From: Ottelia alismoides
Taxonomy: Eukaryota; Streptophyta; Magnoliopsida; Alismatales; Hydrocharitaceae
Assembly: GCA_037367405.1 (NCBI GenBank)
Contig: JAZKJV010007258.1
Location: 186,001 to 250,000 of the forward strand
Reading direction: 5' to 3'
DNA: 64,000 nucleotides
Positions 36,932-45,022 of this stretch are shown here, one piece after another. A program made the translations under genes and the position numbers. Every line of letters starts with the position of its first letter. Positions within the stretch are counted from its first letter, which is position 1. A model generated the notes under the pieces. The model ran no database searches. It was not told where the DNA came from and saw nothing but the letters and a program-made list of their open reading frames with translations.

Positions 36932-38475
36932 GACAAACGGATTTTTTTCTTAAAAAATTTTGTTCGGTTTTCCGCATTCGGGTAGTCTGGCCCCTAAATT
37001 TTTCATTGTAAATTACTTTTTTTTCCTGCATTTATTTTATTTTATTTTTAGCATTTATTTCTCTTATTTTATTTTTGATTATTTTTAGTTACACTCTTAC
37101 ATTTTCTCTCTTATTTTTCTTGTGAGGTACCCGACATACGTGGAGCGGTTTTTCAAGAAACTGAAGCATTTTCACTGACTTCCGAAAAAGCCGCAAATAA
37201 TTTAAGATCGAGTTGAGTCGTGAGAGAGCATAGAGTTTAGGATTTTAATTTCTGCAAATTTTTAATTTCTGTAGTTAATTGCTCATTTATAGCAGTGTCC
37301 GTTGGGACTCTCGCGTGTGTAAAAAGACCTTGAACTCTATCTGTGATGTGCCGTGGCCTGTTTCACTCTCCGGTGAGAGTGGGGCCTGACTTGATTGGCG
37401 ATTAGGATAGACCTGCACATACGGCTCTCAGAGCATTTAAATTTTTGATTGTTCTCGTAGGAATCAGGCCACACTTCACATTAATTGAGACGCACATAGA
37501 TCGTTCAATTTAGCCAAATTTAACTCAATTCTTCCCCGCTAATAAAACTTTCTCCTAGGTGCAGTTTTTCATCGGTTTGCATTCTATAGAATAAATTTTC
37601 AATTCTTGTATTGCATCCCACATGGAGATTGCGAGGATTCACTGTAAGTCTTCTACTGAGCATACATCATTGTTTTCATGTGCATCAGCTTTTTCCCGAA
37701 CTCCCCCCTCTTGGTTTTGTCACATAAATTTTAAAGAAAATTGGGACTGGACGGTAGACATGTATTTGTGCTCATTTAAATTCTTCAGTGATCGCCTAGT
37801 TAAAATTAGGACTGCTAAATATAGCCGATCAAAATAACCCAAAAAATCAAGAATTTCCGCGGGAGAGAAACCCCGACCTTGGAAGTTTTTATTTTTATGA
37901 GTGGGAGAGAGACGACATTTAAGGCTAGAGCCCAAAACTGAATTTTCATATTGACTACTGATTCTACCAAAAACGATTTGCTACTTCTCAGTGAGGATCT
38001 ACGGGTAGCCGGTAAACGGTCCGGATTTCCTTAGCAGAGTGGGTGGTTTAGAGGACACTGCGTAAGGCACCGTTCTCAAGTAATGGGTAGTCATTCTACG
38101 GTTCGTACATACCCTCATACTGGCTGAAAGTAGGTGCAACTAGTCGTAAGAATTCAGGATAGTCATTACGAAAATTTCGGCGCCTAACAACTCGCTATTT
38201 TTTTCCAAGATTGATTTGTCACCAACTAAAATTGAAAGATAATAGCCGAACTCTTACGGCTTCATTGTGTGAGTTTGTGAACTTGGGGTTTGATTTGTGT
38301 TTGCATAGGTGTGTGTGAACCGATTTTGAAGATCAACAGCCACACATTTGATACAATTTCTTTTGACTATCCCGTGCAATCATCTTTCTTCTTTTCGTGA
38401 TTTAAACATCACATGGAACTCTTTTCCAAAAACTCTTGCTGACCCAACCCCTCATTCCTTTCAGCTTTTTTAAAA
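36932..38475 (+). other. Element E: leader
   Basis: No supported ORF over 1.5 kb. Blocks shared with other elements: GACCTTGAACTCTATC (37,327; B 10,073), ATTGCATCCCACATGGAG (37,610; B 10,442), a block at 38,028-38,140 with TTAGCAGA, GCGTAAGGC and CTCAAG and ending in ATACTGGCTGAA (G, minus, 49,480-49,385), and GTGTGAGTTTGTGAAC (38,266; G, minus, ~50,230). Confidence 0.7.
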
Positions 38476-41292
38476 ATGGCTGAACAATTACCCGAGAATC
38501 CATCAGAGCTATACTATGAAAATGAATTTGTCTCGGTTAGGCCCAAATCAACTACATCCTCTTCTTTCAATAATCCTCCAACATTTGGGGAAGACTTTCA
38601 CCCGCGGATGAATTCGTCCCCCTCATTGAATTCCTACTCAAATCATCCGACCGCACATGACCACTTACCATCTTGGACTAAACCGTCTTATTCTCGGTTT
38701 ATCGCTAATGAATCTTTTCAAGATCAAAATACCTTTGAATGTCATGATTGGCCAAGAAACCGAACCCAGATGGAAAAACCCGTACTTAATGATCATCAGT
38801 GTTGGATTGACCACAACGATCAAATCCCTCTTGACCAACCTGAATATCACTCATTTGATCAAGCTATACATATAGAGTACCACATGGATGAGATCGACAC
38901 ATATGCACCCTGTATGACCCCATTATTCGAGGATAAGATCAATCATGACAATGGAAGTAGACTCTACTCAAACCAGGATGCCATGCCCGAGTCACGTCAT
39001 GTTGAGTATGAGACCTACACATTCCCGCAAAACCCTTCCACTAAGCAGCCTCCTTCAATAATTTTTTAGGAGAAATTTTCAGAAAATAATGATCATATGT
39101 CGGATATTCCAAGAAACTCTCCTCTCAACACATGTAGAAAAATGGAAGATGAAATTATTGAATCGCAAAAACACACATCGACTGCTCCCATGATTGATCA
39201 TGAATGGAATTTTGGGGATGATATTTCGAGGATAAATAAAAGATTTGAATTAATGGAGGATAGATTTCAAAAATTTACCGACCGATTAATCTCAATCTCT
39301 GGTGGCTCGGACATAAAAATGAATGAGGAAATGATTGGATCTAAGATTGAAAATTTTGAGGATATTCAAAGACCTAGGGATGATTCTGACATCGAGACTT
39401 CTGCATAATATTCCCCTAGATTTGACTATGCCTCTAACTCGTACTCTGAACATCAATGCCCCTTCTCATCTGAGGAAAACATCACCACACCACACAGAAA
39501 ATACAAAAAATGGTAATATTCAAAAACACCAAAAAAATCAAAAATCCAGAAAATTTCATAAAAATTGAGACTTGAGAAGACTTGAAGAATTGGGATCCTA
39601 CTTTACGGGAAGCATTGGAGAAATGCTTGATTTTTTAACTTCCCTTTATAAAGGACATTGAACACTTCCCCGACCTCAAAGGATTTGTAATGGACAAATT
39701 AATGATCAAAAAGTCGGGCAGGATACAGAGAAAGACTGAAAGACATATCTTGTCAATGGCCTCCTCCTTGGTGTTGAGGAGAAAAATCAAGAGCAGCATA
39801 GTGAAGCGGTTGCCTAGATTTGACTGTGAAATCAAAGACTTGATTTTCACCCATGCTCGGATTGATGACGATTCACCGATCAATATCCTCCTGACCTCTG
39901 TATTTCACGAACTCAAACTCGGACCGATTCAGAAGATATGAGTGATTGTTCAATTAGCTGACCGATCAATAAAGCAGCCGAGAGGAATCATTTCTGTCAT
40001 CATGAAATTCCAAGGTGCTCCGCTCAAAGTAGAATTCACGATCATCGGTATTGAGAATCAAGGAGAATTCACCTAGTCTCCAATTATTCTCGGAAAGCCA
40101 TTCTTAGCATTGTCTAAGGCAATTATTGTTTGTGAGACTCGGGAAATCAATTTCACAGCATTAGAAGCACTTCGATCTGTCCCAGTCTTTGAGGAATCAC
40201 GATTTTCTGAGGCAACCCACGAAGTCCCCGACAGCCGTAACCATGAAGTGGTAGAAGAGCCCTACCCCGCTGCTACACCTAAGATAGCGGTTGTTGATGA
40301 GACTATTGGTTTAGAGAATTCGCCCTGTTCCATTCCCAGCTGCTCTCACTATGGAGAATCCAGTATATGAATCATATGATCCGGAGACTTATGCATGATC
40401 GCACCCTGGGTCGACCTATTCTGACTACCTTGATCACATCAACTCGACACAAGAATGCTCCAACGTCATATCAATTGAGAACAAACATGTAGAAACTCTC
40501 CCCAATATTTCAATTCCCGCATATCTCGAAATAGACAAATCCTTCTACTACGATCCTGAGAAATATGCATGGTCGCACCCTGGAGCAACCTTCTCTGAAT
40601 ACCTTGACCAAATCATCCCAAATCGAGAGTGCACCAACATCCAGAAAACTAAGAACATACACGTAGCCCGAACACCGACCAAGGAGAAGAATTCCAATGG
40701 CTATTCATCTGGATACTCAAGTGAACCAATGTCTTCACAGAACTAGAAAAAGAGAGTCACCTTTGACCATTCGGAAGAGGAATAAGGTGATGATCCCTCA
40801 TCAGGTCCAGAAAAGGTAGTCTACATGAGTGAAGTCTGTTCGACAACTCTAAAGCCATATCTTCGCAAGGATCCAAAATTCGACTCTCGGTGGACAACTC
40901 CCATTCCTAAATACTATTCATCCAAAGCTGATGCTCCTGCCCTCTTCAAGTACACTGGAATTATTTCTTATGATTTGACTGAGACCGGTGTTTCTGAGTA
41001 TTCATCTGAGGACAAACCGCTTGACCCCAAAAAGGAATGAATTTTGAGGAAACAATTGAAGAAACAAAAAGACATGAATATCTGGAGTGCGTCTGCTTTC
41101 AAATACTATTCCTCTGAAGATAACTCTGATGATGGCTAACTTTCATCTGACTCAAATGTTTCATCTACTATCCATCATGATTTTTCTGAAGATGACACTG
41201 ATAATAGTTGGGAATCATATGCTTCATCTCCGTCTCGTTATACCGATCTCCCATTAAAAGCTCACAAAACGATCAGCCGAAAACCACCTTAA
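38476..41292 (+). pseudogene. Element E: non-autonomous retroelement ORF with pseudo-retropepsin
   Basis: ATG at 38,476 opens a 197-codon frame, broken by TAG at 39,067 but continuing in the same frame to TAA at 39,406. Parts: hydrophilic N-terminus (MAEQLPENPSELYYENEF); helical segment with DDISRINKRFELMEDRFQKF (~39,218-39,280); pre-protease part DPTLREALEKCLIF ... LPFIKDIEHFPDLKGF (39,596-39,690); protease-like domain (39,820-40,160) with IDDDSPINIL at 39,861, VIVQLADRSIK, FQGAPLKVEF and IILGKPFLALS; two copies of a 58-residue unit (YDPETYA and YDPEKYAWSHPG, 40,375 and 40,549); KYYSS motifs at about 40,910 and 41,100; and an end HKTISRK. The D-S-G triplet is D-D-D, so no protease activity is expected. 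There is a +1 shift between 40,300 and 40,366 and about seven in-frame stops. Same ORF as C. Confidence 0.75.
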
Positions 41293-41350
41293 TCATCGGC
41301 TACCGACCCTCCCTCCTGACCACATCGGTCTCCTTGTACATCTTCTTCCT

Positions 41351-41706
41351 CTACTTAGGCCAAGGCCTAAGTATAGGGGGGACCGATGCCATATGTATAT
41401 ACCATTTCCTCGCATCCTTCTCCTATCCCCCGATCACTCCACTTCCACCCTTCTTCCATGCTTAGGCTGACCAAAGCCTAAGTATAGGGGGAACCGACAC
41501 CCACCTGTATATGCTCTCCTCATTCACATACCCTGATCGCTTCATTTTTTACGCTCTTCTTCTATTCCTAGATTGTTTACAGTCTAAGTATGGGGGGTAG
41601 TCCTGTATATCTTTTTCTTTTTCACTCTCTTACGCTTAGCCCGAGCTATGTCTTCTTTACGCTTCTTGTTCTCTGAAGACACAACACTCGCTAAGTATAG
41701 GGGGGT
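41351..41706 (+). repeat. Element E: array of PPT-like hairpins
   Basis: Four units in element sense: TACTTAGGCCAAGGCCTAAG followed by TATAGGGGGG (41,351-41,381); CTTAGGCTGACCAAAGCCTAAG then TATAGGGGG (41,461-41,491); a weaker one ending CTAAGTATGGGGGG (41,566-41,597); and a long stem-loop with GAGCTATGTCTTC pairing GAAGACACAACACTC, ending CTAAGTATAGGGGGG (41,631-41,706). Confidence 0.8.
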
Positions 41707-41813
41707 CTACATATATACTTTGTATATATTTTACCCATATCTTCTACTTTCGCGTAAGTCTATATGTATTTACGGGGTGGGTAATTAATTTGAGAAAAAA
41801 ACAGAGAAACTAA

Positions 41814-42055
41814 GGGATTTTTACCCGGCAGACCCTATAAACTTTTTAAATTACCTCTATGACCTTTTGCACAATGTAGTTACCCCATCGACTTTGTAAA
41901 TTACCCCAAGGACCCTTACGAGCTTCAAACAGATTACCCGGAGGGTTCATGGGGTAAGAGTTGGCAAGATTATGGGGTCGAGGGGGGAATTAGGTTGTTT
42001 CAAAGGTCGTGGAGGTAATTGGCAAAGTTTATAGGGTCTGCCGAGTAAAAATCCC
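41814..42055 (+). mobile_element. 242-bp foldback (MITE-like) element in E's 3' UTR
   Basis: Left end GGGATTTTTACCCGGCAGAC and right end GTCTGCCGAGTAAAAATCCC are inverted repeats. Pairing runs on inward for about 55 bases (CCCTATAAACTTT..., TTACCTC...) and more loosely to the centre, so nearly the whole element can fold on itself. No ORF. The flanks are A-rich and no clear target duplication can be read, so the superfamily is undetermined. It has no counterpart in the 3' UTRs of C, D, F or G. Confidence 0.75.
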
Positions 42056-43291
42056 AAAAAAACAAAAACAAAAAAATCACAAAATAAAAGAAAAAGAAAA
42101 AAAAGTTTTGCTACTAACACTAACTGTGCCCAATTTTTTTGAAAAATGGCTTCTTATTCATGTTTGCATTAAAAAAACAAAAAAAGCCCTTGCATAAAAT
42201 TTCAAAAAAAATGTGTTTGCATTTCACACACCTGCACTTCATCTAGCATTCATATGCATATGTGAAAAGTCTTTGGGTTCTAAACCGAGTTATGAGCAAA
42301 AACCAAGAGTGGTCTGGATTTGACCTTAATCCACCTAATTTTCAGAGGAACTTCACCGAGAAATAGGATTTTAAAAGCTTCAGGTCTTTGACTTAATTCT
42401 TTGAGTTCCACATGACAATTTGCAGCGTTTGACTCTTAGTGTCTAACCGGGTCTCTTCATTCTGGGTACAACTCTGGAATAGGGAATTAATTTGTACTCT
42501 CGCACTATGCACTGAGCTCAACTCAGACGGGATGCTGGAAGACCGTGTGAGTCTCTTTTCTGGTAGCGTGGAAATCTAAAGACCAGAGTACGGGTTGAAA
42601 TAAAGCTTAGGAAAAGGGATGGACGACTGGGCACAATTTTTTCTAAGACCCCAAAAAATGTACGAAAATAAAAAGATTCTATATCCGTAGGGACACAACA
42701 AGATCCAAGCAGAATCACCAAAAATTTCAAATACAAAGAAGCATTCTACCAAATAAATAGCTGACCAAAAAGGTCCAAGCTTCAAGAAAACATGCAGATC
42801 TTGGTGAAGACTCAGCTACACTGGCCATCTTCACAAGGAAAGGTGACTACACTGGCCACCCTCCAGTTCTTTTCTCCTTTTTCTATCTTCTCCCCCCAAT
42901 TCGATTGTGAACACAACGCGACAGACCTTAGAAGGAAATACCTGACTCCCCGATGACGAATTACTGGAGAGGAGAGGAGCATGGTAGTCCGGCATTTTGG
43001 ATGGGAAAAGCTAAAATCTTTCACACACATGAGTCGATTGTTCAATGTTCATAGGGTATACTTTGGGAAGAGAATTGATCTAAGATGACTTCTGAGTTGA
43101 AACTGCAGCAATGATATGTAGAACTTGAGGGCTGTTGATTTCAATATTCAAAGTCTCACAGAAGTTCCGCCACACTAATAATCCAAAGGTTGAGTCTAGT
43201 TTCACTTTCACCTTCAGCTCATGGTCTCGGTATGGAACCCAATCTCATTTCACCTCATGGCATTTCTTTTTGATGCTTAGGGACGAGCATG
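42056..43291 (+). other. Element E: distal 3' UTR
   Basis: Non-coding. Matches C's 3' UTR in reverse complement (AACCGAGTTATGAGC at 42,280; TTTCAGAGGAACTTCA at 42,340; GGTATGGAACCCAATCTCAT at 43,231). Paired motifs CAGCTACACTGGCC (42,813) and GACTACACTGGCC (42,846) correspond to the GTGTAGC pairs of C, D and F. Ends with CTTAGGGACGAGCATGG before the PPT. Confidence 0.65.
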
Positions 43292-43308
43292 GTTTATGTA
43301 TAGGGGGA
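43292..43308 (+). other. Element E: polypurine tract
   Basis: GTTTATGTATAGGGGGA directly before the 3' LTR start TGATGAATC. Its core TATAGGGGG is the same as in the upstream hairpin array. Confidence 0.8.
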
Positions 43309-43973
43309 TGATGAATCTCGGATTCATCACTCTAAATATCATTTATTAAACTCAATTCCCTCAAAATCAACAGCATTTCTGCATCTATTCTACATAATTA
43401 GCAGTTAGGCATGTTTTCATAAGAATCGCATTTTATCCATTATTTATGCACAAAATAAGAAGCCAAAAATCCAAGCCAAAAATGACATGTAAATAGCCTA
43501 ACTTCCCTTATTTTTAACTCATTAAAGCTAACTCCTAATGTCCCAAACCACCTCCACTTTGTGCATATCACTAACAAGAATAAATAAAAAATACAAAAAA
43601 ATCACTAACCCAAATAAGTGGACCAATAACCCAAACCCAAGTTTTAGGAATTCCGGACTGAAAACCTCATATCTTCATCATCCAGTGTCCGTCTTAATCC
43701 TACTCACTTTTGAACTAATGTACATTCAATTAACTTCAAAACAAGCTCAAGTTCAAGTGAATCGGAGCTCATATGTGAAAGTTGGGTTTTGGGCCTCTTT
43801 TGTACATTTTGTATTTTAGTGGTTTTTGACCTATTATTTTATGTACATATTCAACCTATTTTAGTTCATTTCTTATTCATTTGTCTTCTTTGATAAAAGT
43901 TTTATTAAAATGCGCAAAAATCCAAATCCAAATTGAGCTTGAAATCGATGAAACAAATTGGGTTCGAGTCCTC
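43309..43973 (+). repeat. Element E: 3' LTR, truncated
   Basis: Homologous to 33,589-34,252 up to GGTTCGAGTCCTC. Beyond 43,973 the sequence no longer matches the 5' LTR and reads as part of a minus-strand LTR (element F). About 2.65 kb of this LTR is missing. Confidence 0.8.
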
Positions 43974-45022
43974 TGGAAAAGAAGGACTGGAATGCATTTT
44001 GTTCAATGTTTTTGCATCAAAATATAACAAGAAAATAAATAGTGGGAAGTTTTTGCAAAATATCCAATAAATACGTGTGTTGCTCCTGACTTGCTGAAGC
44101 GGGGGCCTTTCTAAAATTATGAAAACCTCCGAGGGGCTGAAGTGAAATTTCGCCAAATTTTTTTATTTCCTTAAAACACTAGGGTTCTGTGCTCCCTTTT
44201 CTTCCTCGATGTTATTCTTCATAAAGAGGAGGGCCAAGGGTCGTCGCTGCCCTTCTCGTCTTCACTAAGCCGCTAGCGGCGGCGACGATGGAGTGGTGGC
44301 ACATGCTTCCTCTGGCGGTTGACGTGGTGTAAGACGATGGTGAGGATGGATCTTCTGAAGGTTTTGTAGCTGTAAAAGGTAATGATGGCTAGACTGGAGG
44401 CACTCGGGGCATGCAGCCTTATGCGGGGGAGTTCAGCGATGACGTGTTGGCGGTACCGCTCCACCGTAGGCATGTTGGTTCAGATGATGATGTTGCTCTC
44501 GGTTGGAGCGATGGATTGCGGTGGAAGACCGGGCTCGCATGGTGGGGCAGTGGTATATGCTTGATGCTGGAAGGGTGCGGAGAAAGCGGTGTCGCTGCTG
44601 GCCAGAGAGGGTAGAGAAGATGCAGCTACAGTGATGGCAGCAGTGGCGGCTGGTGACGTGCGTGGTGGGGCAGCAGGCATGCCGGCGGTTGGAGTGGGTG
44701 TGCCTGTTGCCGAGCCTTTTTTATTTATTTATTTGTTGTTATTGTTTTGTAAAAACAGAAACTATTTAATAAAAATTTTATTTTTCAACAAAACAGAGAC
44801 TGTAAATAACCTTTTTATTTTTTTTTAAATTTAATTTTTTTATTTAACCTGCAAAACAAATGTTAAATGAAAACATATTTTTTTTATTTTTTATTCTTTT
44901 TATTTATAGACAAATTAGGATGCGACCACGATGACTTGGTCCCAAAATCAAAACGGAATATGTGAGCGTGTATCCGACGAAAAACGAGGAATGGGTCCGA
45001 GTCTCTGACCACCGTGCGTGGC
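43974..45022 (-). repeat. Element F: 3' LTR, left part (interrupted by G)
   Basis: Joined to 54,210-55,292 once G is removed. The + strand GGGGGCCTTTCTAAAATTATGA and GAGGGGCTGAAGTGAAATTT near 44,095-44,150 match the short LTR motif seen in minus-strand LTRs A, D and G, which sets the orientation. GC-rich 44,200-44,700, AT-rich 44,710-44,900. The U5 end is missing, cut at 43,973. The overlapping short frames here have no support. Confidence 0.5.
45018..45022. repeat. Target-site duplication of element G (left)
   Basis: GTGGC, identical to 54,210-54,214. Confidence 0.9.

Larger units (their letters stand above)
33589..43973 (+). mobile_element. Element E: non-autonomous Ty3/gypsy element with pseudo-protease ORF
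   Basis: Plus-strand element in D's leader: 5' LTR, perfect PBS, 1.5-kb leader, one long broken ORF, 3' UTR with hairpin array, PPT and the first ~665 bases of the 3' LTR. It lacks RT, RNase H and integrase, and the spacing leaves no room for a lost pol. The LTR parts that can be compared (33,589-34,252 and 43,309-43,973) differ at roughly 6-8% of positions by eye, so it is older than G. Confidence 0.8.

Noticed and set aside
43974..45022. Continuation of E's 3' LTR
   Set aside because: No match to 34,253-36,912, and the orientation-specific LTR motif near 44,100 reads in the minus direction, as in F.
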